From contig JBBPZZ010000089.1 in assembly GCA_038198445.1 (NCBI GenBank), positions 1 through 35,444 on the forward strand: 35,444 nucleotides of DNA, read 5' to 3'. Positions within the stretch are counted from its first letter, which is position 1. Every line of letters begins with the position of its first letter. Below are positions 1 through 8,300 of this stretch, one piece after another. The DNA comes from JACDDK01 sp038198445. Its GTDB lineage: Bacteria; Actinomycetota; Rubrobacteria; Rubrobacterales; Rubrobacteraceae. The notes under the pieces were generated by a model. That model did not search any database, had not been told where the DNA came from, and saw only the letters and a list, made by a program, of their open reading frames with translations. Both the position numbers and the translations under genes were made by a program.

Positions 1-18
1 ACCCCCGTTCGGGAATAT

Positions 19-47
19 TTGATTGCATGTAGCAAATAGCGTATAGT
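19..47 (+). promoter_or_regulatory. Predicted promoter of the gntR gene
   Basis: A -35 box TTGATT (19-24) and a -10 box TATAGT (42-47) are separated by exactly 17 bases. The predicted transcription start is near 54-55, right where the tandem repeat array begins. This is read from sequence by sigma-70 consensus only. Confidence 0.6.
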
Positions 48-54
48 GACAAAA

Positions 55-126
55 GTTGTTAACGGTAAGTTGTTAACGGTAAGTTGTTAACGGTAAGTTG
101 TTAACGGTAAGTTGTTAACAACTTAC
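55..126. repeat. Tandem 14-bp repeats ending in a perfect palindrome (likely operator array)
   Basis: The 14-base unit GTTGTTAACGGTAA occurs four times head to tail (55-68, 69-82, 83-96, 97-110), followed by a fifth partial copy (111-119). The last copy runs into AACTTAC, making a perfect 20-bp palindrome at 107-126 around a GTTAAC centre, with core TTGTTAACAA. Inverted TTGT/ACAA half-sites are common in GntR-family operators. The array lies between the predicted transcription start (~54) and the gntR start codon (149), so I infer an autoregulatory operator read by the adjacent GntR protein. There are no spacers, so it is not CRISPR. Confidence 0.75.
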
Positions 127-148
127 TGATTGGGGAAGGGGGGGTTGC

Positions 149-871
149 ATGGATGAGGATCAGTCTCTGACGACCGCTCTGCGGGATCTCTCGCCCGCGC
201 CGAGGACGAGTCTTGCCGACGAAGTGCTCGACCGGTTGCGGCAGGAGATAGTGCGGGGGCGTTTCAGGCCGGGTCACCGGCTCAGTGAGTCGATGCTGGC
301 GGAGGCTTTCGGGGTGAGCCGGGGTCCCGTGCGGGAGGCATTGGCCCAGTTGCAGCAGGAAGGTCTTGTAAAGGTCGAACGCCACCGGGGGGCGCGAGTC
401 AATCGCATCTCCGCGGAGGACGTGGGGGAGTTGTACGAGCTTCGCATTGACCTGGAGCGGTTTGCGGTCAAGCGCGCCGTCCAGCTGGTGACGGATGGGG
501 AGTTGGCCAGGATGGAGGAGGTCGTCTCCGCCTACGCGGACGCGGTGGAGAGAGATGCGGTGCAGGAGGCAGTGGACCTGGACATGGAGTTCCACGGTCT
601 CATCTACAAGGCCGCCCGCCACACGCGCCTGTACAGTTGCTGGACAAACTTGTTGCGCTCCCAGATCCACGCTTTCGTGCTCTCCAACAGCCTGGCGGAT
701 TCAAGCTATATGGCTCCGTGCGTCTCGGAGCACTCAAAGATACGCGGCGCGCTCGAAGCTCGCGACAGGGAGCGGGCGGCGGAGCTCGTCGACGATCACC
801 TGCGCGGCGCTTACGAGCGCCTGGTACGGACATCCTTCGAGGGCAAGCAAGCTGGAAAGATGAGGCGGTAG
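149..871 (+). CDS. GntR-family transcriptional regulator, FCD (FadR/VanR-like) type
   Basis: This 240-residue DNA-binding regulator probably controls the downstream proline genes and itself. The winged helix-turn-helix spans about residues 20-88, with the GntR signature VSRGPVREALAQLQ at 56-69. An all-helical FCD ligand domain follows (about 93-222). Its likely metal/ligand residues are visible as D145 and H149 (DMEFH), H195 (SEHSKI) and H217 (DDHL), the usual FCD pattern for a metal plus a carboxylate effector. The ATG at 149 follows a G-rich Shine-Dalgarno tract (132-144). The gene sits just behind a tandem TTGTTAAC array that is its best candidate operator. The effector is unknown; proline or a proline-derived acid is an inference from neighbours only. 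Confidence 0.93.
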   Translation: MDEDQSLTTALRDLSPAPRTSLADEVLDRLRQEIVRGRFRPGHRLSESMLAEAFGVSRGPVREALAQLQQEGLVKVERHRGARVNRISAEDVGELYELRIDLERFAVKRAVQLVTDGELARMEEVVSAYADAVERDAVQEAVDLDMEFHGLIYKAARHTRLYSCWTNLLRSQIHAFVLSNSLADSSYMAPCVSEHSKIRGALEARDRERAAELVDDHLRGAYERLVRTSFEGKQAGKMRR

Positions 872-993
872 GAAAAAGCCGGGCCGGGGACAAGTGTACC
901 TGCAGGGAAAGGAGGAGCCAGAGACTAGACAGAGCATGGGCATCTCGCAACGCGAGAAGACTAGACTCGGATAGAGAGTGGGTGAATTGGCAG
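872..993 (+). promoter_or_regulatory. Leader region before the SNF transporter, with repeats and a small hairpin
   Basis: The 122-base gap holds a strong Shine-Dalgarno-like AAAGGAGG (908-915) with no start codon at working distance. The 9-base direct repeat AGACTAGAC occurs at 922-930 and 958-966. Between the repeats is a hairpin of TCTCGC (943-948) and GCGAGA (952-957) with a 3-base loop. The arrangement could be a processing or regulatory leader; I see no known riboswitch. Confidence 0.3.
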
Positions 994-2508
994 ATGAACG
1001 AAACGTTCGGAAACAGGTTTACATACATCGCCGCCGGAATAGGAATGGCGGTCGGAGCGGGAAACATATGGAGGTTCCCCAGGGTCGTCGCCGAGTTTGG
1101 AGGCGGCACGTTCCTCCTGATATTGTTGCTCGCCAACCTGGTGTGGGCGATACCGCTCCTGGCGGCGGAGTCCCTGATCGGGAGGAAGACCAGGCTCGGA
1201 ACCGTGGGCGCTCTGAGGGACTTCATGGGACGGAGGTACGCCTGGATCGGAGCGTGGGTTGGGACAGTGACCCTCGGCATATTGTTCTACTACACTGTCG
1301 TCGCCGGCTGGGGTTTCCGCTACTTCGTCTACTCCATAACCGGCACCGTGCACAAGGGGGTAGATTCCCAGGCGCTCTGGGACGGGTTCACGGGCAGTCC
1401 GGCCCAGACGATACTGTTCGAGGCGATCGCCGTGGTCTTCATGGTAGCCATAGTCTACCGGGGGCTGAAGGGCGGTATCGAGAAGGTCCTGCAAATCACG
1501 ATCCCCGCCCTGTTCGCCGTGCTGTTGATCCTGACCATCCGGGCCGTCACCCTGCCGGGAGCGATAGACGGCCTCCACTTCCTCTTCGTCCCCGACTGGA
1601 GCCGGCTCGGGAGCGCCCAGGTCTGGTTGCAGGCGTTCACCCAGATGGCGTTCTCTACCGGCGCGGGCTGGGGCTTGCTGCTGACGTACGCGGTGTACAC
1701 CAAGGAACGCGACGACATCACCTTGAACGCCAGCGCCCTGGTCTTCGGGAACCTCCTCGCCTCGCTGCTCGCGGGCACGACGGTCCTGTGCACGATATAT
1801 GCTCTCAGAGGATCGGGGTTCGCCTCCGAGGCTCTGGGGGCCGGCAACAGCGGCCTCGCCTTCATATATCTCGTCAAGCTCTTCGGCTCGATGTCGGGAG
1901 GAGTATTCTTCTCGTCGCTGTTCTTCCTGGCGTTCTCGCTGGCGACGATATCCACCCTGATCTCCTTCTTCGAGCTCGGGATCATGAACCTGGTGAACAT
2001 GGGGCTTACGCGCGGCCGGGCGGTGGTCGGGCTGGGCGTGGTCGCCTTCATATTGGGCGTGCCCTCCGCCTACAACGTGGACTTCCTGAACAACCAGGAC
2101 TTCGTGTGGGGCGTGGCGCTTCTGGTCAGCGGAGCGCTTGTGTCCATAGCCGTCATGAGGTACGGCGTCGAACGGGCGCGTGAGGAGATCAACGCTTCCA
2201 GCGACCTGCAATTGGGCCGCTGGTGGTCGTGGTGCATAAGGGCCGTGCCGCTACTGTTCCTGGTGATGTTCATCTGGTGGATCTACCAGACGATAACCGT
2301 GTTCTCCTCCGCGAAGGCTCCGTGGTGGAACCCGTTGGAGGTGTTTAGCACTACCACGCTCCTGGGCCAGTGGGTGGTCCTGTTCGTCATCCTGTATGCG
2401 CTCAACGGTTTCTTTGCCAGAAGATCCGGGAAAGGGCCGATGACCTCATCCTCCGAAGCTTCGTCTGGTAGGGCCGAAGGCGTGGAGGGCGAGACGGCGT
2501 CACCGTGA
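994..2508 (+). CDS. SNF-family (NSS) sodium-dependent amino acid transporter
   Basis: A 504-residue membrane symporter of the neurotransmitter:sodium symporter family, which imports an amino acid with Na+. Residues 23-29 carry GNIWRFP, the hallmark of unwound TM1, followed by the GGGTF and PLLAAES elements of TM1-TM2. About 11-12 hydrophobic segments follow, and the size matches LeuT and MhsT. The frame stays open upstream into gntR, but that part is not membrane-like and lacks family similarity. The ATG at 994 gives the canonical N-terminus; an in-frame GTG at 982 is an alternative, and neither has a strong Shine-Dalgarno. A 50-residue MetS-like small subunit follows 29 bases on. Proline is the likely cargo because proline dehydrogenase and P5C dehydrogenase lie downstream, but no residue here proves that. 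Sequence cannot exclude methionine, alanine or branched-chain substrates. Confidence 0.93.
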   Translation: MNETFGNRFTYIAAGIGMAVGAGNIWRFPRVVAEFGGGTFLLILLLANLVWAIPLLAAESLIGRKTRLGTVGALRDFMGRRYAWIGAWVGTVTLGILFYYTVVAGWGFRYFVYSITGTVHKGVDSQALWDGFTGSPAQTILFEAIAVVFMVAIVYRGLKGGIEKVLQITIPALFAVLLILTIRAVTLPGAIDGLHFLFVPDWSRLGSAQVWLQAFTQMAFSTGAGWGLLLTYAVYTKERDDITLNASALVFGNLLASLLAGTTVLCTIYALRGSGFASEALGAGNSGLAFIYLVKLFGSMSGGVFFSSLFFLAFSLATISTLISFFELGIMNLVNMGLTRGRAVVGLGVVAFILGVPSAYNVDFLNNQDFVWGVALLVSGALVSIAVMRYGVERAREEINASSDLQLGRWWSWCIRAVPLLFLVMFIWWIYQTITVFSSAKAPWWNPLEVFSTTTLLGQWVVLFVILYALNGFFARRSGKGPMTSSSEASSGRAEGVEGETASP

Positions 2509-2537
2509 GGCGTCCGAGATATTCCGGGAGGTGAGAG

Positions 2538-2690
2538 ATGGATGTTGAAGCTATCATCTGGACGGTCGTGTTCTTCGGCGGCGTGATCCTGATACTGACT
2601 TTCCTGCTTTTCAAGGCTATACAGTCGGACAGAGCAGAGGCGAGAGCGGACCGGGAGCAAACCTCCGCCGCTGATACCGACTCCGAGTAA
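2538..2690 (+). CDS. Small single-span membrane protein, MetS-like NSS transporter small subunit
   Basis: This 50-residue gene is easily missed. Its ATG at 2538 follows GGGAGGTGAG (2526-2535). Residues 6-25 form one hydrophobic transmembrane helix (IIWTVVFFGGVILILTFLLF), followed by a charged, Arg/Glu/Asp-rich tail. Size, topology and position directly after an SNF transporter match the MetS-type accessory subunit known from the Corynebacterium MetPS methionine transporter, where the small protein is required for transport. Sequence conservation in such short proteins is weak, so the assignment rests mainly on topology and position. It is probably cotranscribed with the transporter and the proline genes. 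Confidence 0.8.
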   Translation: MDVEAIIWTVVFFGGVILILTFLLFKAIQSDRAEARADREQTSAADTDSE

Positions 2691-2820
2691 GAGGAGTATG
2701 GAGAGCGGACCCGGCGTAACCCGGCGCAGTGAACGGACACGCCGACGGCGTCGGGTCTCCGCGCTACGATAGAAGCAATGAGAGAGGACAGAGTTAGTTG
2801 GCACACAGGAGGTCCCGTAT

Positions 2821-3750
2821 ATGGGCGTAGTTGACAAGGCCATAGCAGGCTCCGTACCCGTCATCCCGCGGCCGATAGTGAAGCGGATATCCAGCCGTTA
2901 CATAGCCGGTGAGAAGCTGGAAGACGCTATCTCCACGATCCGGGACCTCAAACGTGAGGGATGCGTCGCCACGGTGGACGTACTCGGCGAGGGCGCCGAG
3001 GACAAGGCCGACGCCCTCCATACGCTCCAGGAGTACAAAGATGTCCTCGACGCCCTCGAAGCGAACGGCCTCGACTCCGGCATCTCCGTAAAGCCGACCG
3101 GCTTCGGCCTGACCATCGACGAAGACTTCTGCCGCTCCAACCTGGAGGAGATAATCGAATATGCCGCCGAGCGTAACCGCTTCGTCCGGGTGGACATGGA
3201 GGACTCGCCCTATACCAGCGCTACGCTAAAGCTGGTGATGGAGATGTATGAGCGGCACCAGAACGTCGGGGCGGTGGTTCAAGCGTACATGCGCCGCAGC
3301 CTGACGGACGTCGAAAGGCTGGTGGAGGCCGGGATCACGGCCCGGATCTGCAAGGGTATCTACGACGAGCCGCGCAAGATCGCGTACAAGGAGCTCGACA
3401 CGGTTCGGCAGAACTACATAATGCTCCTGGAGGAGTACCTGCGCGGTGGTGTCTACGTCGGCATCGCAACCCACGACGAGCACCTGGTGCTGCACGCGCT
3501 GCGAATGATCCACCGCTACGACGTCCCCAAAGACCGCTACGAGTTCCAGATGCTGCTCGGCGTGGATGAGGAACTGCAAGACATTCTCGTCAGCGGCGGA
3601 CACAAGGTAAGGATCTACGTGCCTTACGGCGAGAAGTGGTACGAGTACTCCACCCGCCGCCTCAAGGAGAACCCCAAGATAGCCGGGTACGTGGCGAAAG
3701 ACGTAATACAGAGTATCCTCGAAATAGTAAGAAAGCGCGCCGGGAGGTAA
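2821..3750 (+). CDS. Proline dehydrogenase, monofunctional FAD enzyme
   Basis: This enzyme oxidises L-proline to delta-1-pyrroline-5-carboxylate (P5C), passing electrons to FAD and then to membrane quinone. At 309 residues it is the size of the stand-alone Thermus/Bacillus-type PRODH. The beta/alpha barrel shows family motifs in order: SVKPTGFG (89-96, active-site Lys91), VRVDMED (122-128), VVQAYMRR (152-159), GIATHDE (214-220), EFQMLLGV (241-248), and YGEKWYEYSTRRLKENP (269-285), whose Arg pair 279-280 binds the proline carboxylate. The ATG at 2821 has a clear AGGAGGT Shine-Dalgarno at 2808-2814. P5C dehydrogenase starts 7 bases after the stop, so the two are surely co-translated; the separate proteins replace the fused PutA of enteric bacteria. 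Confidence 0.96.
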   Translation: MGVVDKAIAGSVPVIPRPIVKRISSRYIAGEKLEDAISTIRDLKREGCVATVDVLGEGAEDKADALHTLQEYKDVLDALEANGLDSGISVKPTGFGLTIDEDFCRSNLEEIIEYAAERNRFVRVDMEDSPYTSATLKLVMEMYERHQNVGAVVQAYMRRSLTDVERLVEAGITARICKGIYDEPRKIAYKELDTVRQNYIMLLEEYLRGGVYVGIATHDEHLVLHALRMIHRYDVPKDRYEFQMLLGVDEELQDILVSGGHKVRIYVPYGEKWYEYSTRRLKENPKIAGYVAKDVIQSILEIVRKRAGR

Positions 3751-3757
3751 CGAGACC

Positions 3758-5308
3758 ATGGGCCTTATTCCATACAAAAACGAAATCTATCTGGACTGGT
3801 CGGACGAAAAGAACGTCTCTTCCATGAAAGCCGCCCTGAAGGACGTAGAGGGCCAACTTGGCGGGAGCTACCCGCTCGTCATCGGCGGCAAGCGGCTGGA
3901 GACGGACGGTGAGATCTCCTCGGTCGACCCCTCGAAACCATCACGGATCGTCGGCAAGCTCGCCGCTGCCACCGAGCGCGAGGCGGACATGGCGCTGGAC
4001 GTTGCGAGTGGGGCTTTCGAGAGTTGGAGCCGCACGGCGCCGGAGGCTCGGGCGCGCATCATGCTGCGGGCGGCGGCGATCATGCGCCGCAGGAAGTTCG
4101 AGTTCCTGGCCTGGGAGGTCTTCGAGGGCGGCAAGCCCTGGAACGAGGCCGACGCTCAGGTCGCCGAGGCAATAGACTTCCTCGAATACTACGCCCGCGA
4201 GATGCTGCGGCTGAAGGACGGCGTGGAGATCTACGCCATCCCCGGCGAGGAGAGCCGCTACTTCTACCAGCCGATGGGCGTCGGCGTCGTCGTCGCGCCG
4301 TGGAACTTCCCGACCGCCATCCTGACCGGGATGTCCAGCGCGGCCCTGGTGGCGGGCAACACCGTAATCATGAAGCCCTCCGAGTTCACCTCCGTCGTTG
4401 GGGCGAAGCTGATGGAGGTCTACGAAGAGGCCGGGGTGCCAGAGGGTGTCGTGAACTTCGTTCCGGGCTACGGGTCGGAGATCGGGGACTACCTGGTATC
4501 CGACGCCCGCACGCGCTTCATCTCGTTCACCGGCTCGATGAAGACGGGCCTGCGGATAAACGAGCTGGCGGCGAAGCAGGTAGAGAACCAGCGGTGGGTG
4601 AAGCGCGTCATCGCGGAGATGGGCGGTAAGGATGCCATGATCATCGACGACTCCGCCGACCTCGACTCCGCCGCCTCCGACATAGTAAAGAGCGCCTACG
4701 GCTACTCCGGCCAGAAGTGCTCCGCCGCGAGCCGCGCCATCCTGCACGGTGACATCTACGACGAAGTCTTGAAGAAGGTCGTCGAGAAAGCCGGGGCGCT
4801 AAAGATAGCCGCTCCCGAGAGCGCGGACGTGAACGTCGGTCCCGTAATAAGCGAGCCGCAGTTCGAGAAGGTCTCGGGCTACATAGATGCGGGCAAGGGC
4901 GAGGGAGAGCGGGTGCTCGGCGACGACCCCGGCGACCCCGGCAACGGCTACTTCATAACCCCGACGGTCTTCGAGACGGAAGCGCGTTCCCGGATAGCTC
5001 AAGAGGAGATCTTCGGTCCCGTCCTCTCCGTTATCAACGCCCGCGACTTCGACGACGCCCTCCGCATCGCTAACGACACCCCCTACGGCCTAACCGGCGG
5101 CGTCTACTCAAAGAACCGCGACAACCTCGAACGCGCCCGCCACGAGCTGCGGGCCGGCAACGTCTACTTCAACCGCGGCATCACCGGCGCGCTCGTCGGC
5201 GTGCAGCCTTTCGGCGGCTTCGGCATGAGCGGCACCGACTCAAAGGCCGGCGGCCCCGACTACCTGCCGCTGCACATGCTCGCCCGGACGGTCGTCGAGA
5301 GGTTCTAA
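3758..5308 (+). CDS. pruA: 1-pyrroline-5-carboxylate (glutamate semialdehyde) dehydrogenase
   Basis: This enzyme oxidises glutamate-gamma-semialdehyde, the hydrolysis product of P5C, to glutamate with NAD+, the second step of proline breakdown. The 516-residue protein is an aldehyde dehydrogenase of the RocA/PutC (ALDH4) type. It has the cofactor segment VVAPWNFP, the general base Glu287 in AEMGGKD, the nucleophile Cys321 in SGQKCSAASR, the EEIFGPV loop, and the C-terminal FGGFGMSGTDSKAGGPDYL, which is typical of P5C dehydrogenases and distinguishes it from the other aldehyde dehydrogenases here. The extended N-terminal region ending near a lysine-rich loop also fits the family length (~515). 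The ATG at 3758 has GGGAGG at 3742-3747. The gene closes the proline operon at a strong hairpin. Confidence 0.96.
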   Translation: MGLIPYKNEIYLDWSDEKNVSSMKAALKDVEGQLGGSYPLVIGGKRLETDGEISSVDPSKPSRIVGKLAAATEREADMALDVASGAFESWSRTAPEARARIMLRAAAIMRRRKFEFLAWEVFEGGKPWNEADAQVAEAIDFLEYYAREMLRLKDGVEIYAIPGEESRYFYQPMGVGVVVAPWNFPTAILTGMSSAALVAGNTVIMKPSEFTSVVGAKLMEVYEEAGVPEGVVNFVPGYGSEIGDYLVSDARTRFISFTGSMKTGLRINELAAKQVENQRWVKRVIAEMGGKDAMIIDDSADLDSAASDIVKSAYGYSGQKCSAASRAILHGDIYDEVLKKVVEKAGALKIAAPESADVNVGPVISEPQFEKVSGYIDAGKGEGERVLGDDPGDPGNGYFITPTVFETEARSRIAQEEIFGPVLSVINARDFDDALRIANDTPYGLTGGVYSKNRDNLERARHELRAGNVYFNRGITGALVGVQPFGGFGMSGTDSKAGGPDYLPLHMLARTVVERF

Positions 5309-5325
5309 ATAACAAGTGCGTAAAC

Positions 5326-5359
5326 GAAGGAGACGTTGCAGGTTCGCGACGTCTCCTTC
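5326..5359. terminator. Hairpin terminator between convergent genes
   Basis: A perfect 11-bp inverted repeat, GAAGGAGACGT (5326-5336) and ACGTCTCCTTC (5349-5359), encloses a 12-base loop. It lies between the + strand P5C dehydrogenase stop (5308) and the - strand glutamate dehydrogenase stop (5366), so it may serve both. The + strand run after it is only moderately T-rich. Confidence 0.7.
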
Positions 5360-5365
5360 TCTCCT

Positions 5366-8300
5366 CTATTCGACGGTTGCGTTAACTAGGTTTCGGACCT
5401 CGCGCACCGCGACGGAGAGCGTGGAGAGGTCGAAGATTCCGGTGGAGTTTACGTCGGAAAGCACCTGCACGGCACGTTCGGCCGGGTCTTTGTTTTCGGA
5501 GATCCAGGTCTCTATCTGCTCCGGGACGTCTCGCTGACTGTCTCCGTTCTGGATCACCCCGGATGCCAATTCGGCTTGCAGGCTGTAGAGGTCGTCGCGT
5601 AGCGCCGCCCTCGCGAGCGTCTGCCAGCGGTCCCTACGGGGCAGAGCCTCGACGCGGTCTCGCAACCAGTGGAGGTGCAGCCGGTCTCCCAGAGTGAAGT
5701 AGACGGAGGCGACGGTCGCGACGGGATGATTGGTCGTGGAGGCGATGTCCACTATGTCCAGGGCCGAGAATAACTGGTCGAGACCCGCCGCCCGTGTCGC
5801 CAGGTCTTCAGGGACGCCCGCTCTGACGAGCTTTTCCTTTTTCTGTTCCAGGGCCTCGCGCTGGCTGTCCAGTACGATCTCGGGAAGGTGCTCGGAGAGA
5901 TGCTTCGCGCCTTCGGAGAAGTACGAGACCGTTTCGGCGATGTCGAGGCGTGGCCGACGATGCCGGAGGAGCCAGCGGGAGGCTCTTTCGGCGAGTTTGC
6001 GGGCGGAGAGGAGCATCTCGGTCTGGGTCCCGGTCGATACCTGGTTGTCGATGGCTTCGATAGCCGCCCACAGGTCGCGCAGGTCGAAGATCTCTCGGGC
6101 CGCCGTGTAGGCGCGGGCGATCTGGGACGCCGCCGCCCCGGTCTCTTCTTCCATCCTGAAGACGAAGGAGGTGCCCGCCCGATTGACGATGCTGTTGGTG
6201 ACCTGGGTCGCGGTGATCTCGCGTTGCAGCCGGTGCTCTTTCATCTGCTCTCCGAAACGCTCGCGCAGAGGAGCCGGGAAGTACCGCTCCAACTCATGCG
6301 AGAGGTACGGGTCTTCGGGCACGTCCGAGTCGAGTAGCCTGTCGTAGAGTGTGATCTTGGTGTACGCCAATAACACCGCGAACTCGGGTGCGGTGAGTCC
6401 CTGGCCGTTCGTCTTCCTCTCGGCGAGAGTCTCGTCGTCCGGGAGGAACTCGATCTCCCGGACGAGATTGCCCGCCGCCTCCAGCGAATGGATGTAGCGC
6501 GCATGGACGTCCACCATCGGCGCGGACTGTACTATGGCGTTGCCGAGCGCCTGCGTCTGAAGGTAGTTGTCGCGTAAAACGAGCTGCCCGACCTCCTCGG
6601 TCATCTCCTTCAAGAGCCGGTTGCGCTGCTTGCCCGTCATCTCCCCGTCGGCCACGACCGAGTCCACCAGCACCTTTATATTCACCTCGTGATCCGAGCA
6701 GTCCACACCCGCCGAGTTGTCGATGGCGTCGGTGTTGATCCTGCCTCCTCCGAGCGCGTACTCTATGCGCCCAAGCTGCGTGAAACCCAGGTTCCCACCC
6801 TCGCCGACCACCCGGCACCGCAGTTCTTTCCCGTCTACCCGCAGAGCGTCGTTGGCCTTGTCCCCGACCTCCGCGTTGGTCTCCTCGGAAGACTTGACAT
6901 AAGTGCCGATACCGCCGTTCCATAACAGGTCCACCGGTGCCTTGAGGAGTTCGCTTATAAGCTCGTTCGGCGTAAGCGCTTCGGCTTCGATCTCCAGCAT
7001 CTCCCGTACCTGGGGAGAGATGGGAAGTGATTTTGCCGTGCGTTCGTAGATACCGCCACCCTCGGAGATGAGGCTTTCGTCGTAGTCGGTCCACGAGGAG
7101 CGCGGCAGCTTGAAGAGGCGCTCGCGCTCCTCGAAGCTCGCCTCGGGATTCGGGTTGGGATCCAGGAAGATGTGTAGGTGATTGAAGGCGGCGACTAACT
7201 TTATGTGGCGAGAGAGAAGCACGCCGTTGCCGAAGACGTCGCCAGACATATCCCCGATGCCGACCACGGTGAAGTCCTCGTTCTGCGTGTCGAGATCCAG
7301 ATCACGGAAGTGCCGCCTGACCGACTCCCACGCGCCGCGCGCGGTGATCCCCATCTTCTTGTGGTCGTATCCAGTCGAGCCGCCGGAGGCGAATGCGTCC
7401 CCGAGCCAGAAACCGTAATCTTCGGAGATGCCGTTGGCGATGTCCGAGAAGGTGGCGGTACCCTTGTCCGCCGCCACGACGAGGTAGGTGTCGTCGCCGT
7501 CGTAGCGCACCACGTCTGGAGGCGGGACGGGGCCGTCATCCGCGAGGTTGTCCGTTATGTCGAGCATACCGTGGATGAGGGTCCGGTAGCAGGCGACGAC
7601 CTCCTCCATCAGCGCCTCGCGGCCTCCGGTTCGCGGCGGCTGCTTGACCACGAAGCCGCCCTTGGCCCCGACGGGCACGATCACGGCGTTCTTTACCATC
7701 TGGGCCTTCATCAACCCGAGGACTTCGGTTCGGAAGTCCTCCCGCCTATCCGACCAGCGGATGCCTCCGCGCGCTACCATGCCGCCGCGCAGGTGAACGC
7801 CCTCTGTGCGTGGTGAGTAGACGAAAATCTCCACCATCGGACGCGGCAGCGGCAGTTCGGGGACGCGCTGCGAGTCGAGCTTGAAGGAGATGTAGGGCTT
7901 TGGCTCCTCATCCTGGCCGCCCTGGTAGTAGTTGGTCCGCAGGGTTGCCAGTGTCACGTTCAGGAAGCTCCGCAGGATGCGGTCCTGGTCCAGGCTCGCC
8001 ACCTCGTCGAGGGCGGCTTCGATCTCCTCTTTCAAACGCTCTGTTTCACTTTCCGCTTGCGTTTGACGGCCTGGCTCGAAGCGGGTCTTGAAGAGATCCA
8101 CGAGCAGGCGGGCGATCTGGGGGTTCTCGACCAGCGTCTCCTCTATATAGGTCTGGCTGAACGTGATGCTGGTCTGTCGCAGGTAGCGGGAGTAAGCCCT
8201 TAAAATCGAAGCCTCGCGCCAGGTGAGGCCGGCCCGGAGGACCAGCCGGTTGAAGCCGTCGTTCTCCACGAGGCCGCGCCAGGCCCGCGCGAAAGCATCC

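Noticed and set aside
55..119. CRISPR-like short repeats
   Set aside because: The units are directly abutting with no spacers, are only 14 bases long and have no cas genes nearby; they fit an operator array better.
936..974. Possible 12-residue leader peptide before the SNF transporter
   Set aside because: The ATG is about 20 bases from the strong AAAGGAGG, outside the normal range, and the peptide has no run of a regulatory amino acid.
961..2211. Long antisense frame (416 codons) across the SNF transporter
   Set aside because: Translation is low-complexity and charged, typical of the antisense of GC-rich membrane protein genes; the opposite strand carries clear SNF motifs.
2698..2772. 24-residue Arg-rich reading frame between the small subunit and proline dehydrogenase
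   Set aside because: GAGGAG is almost touching the ATG, the composition is that of random GC-rich DNA, and no family is recognisable.
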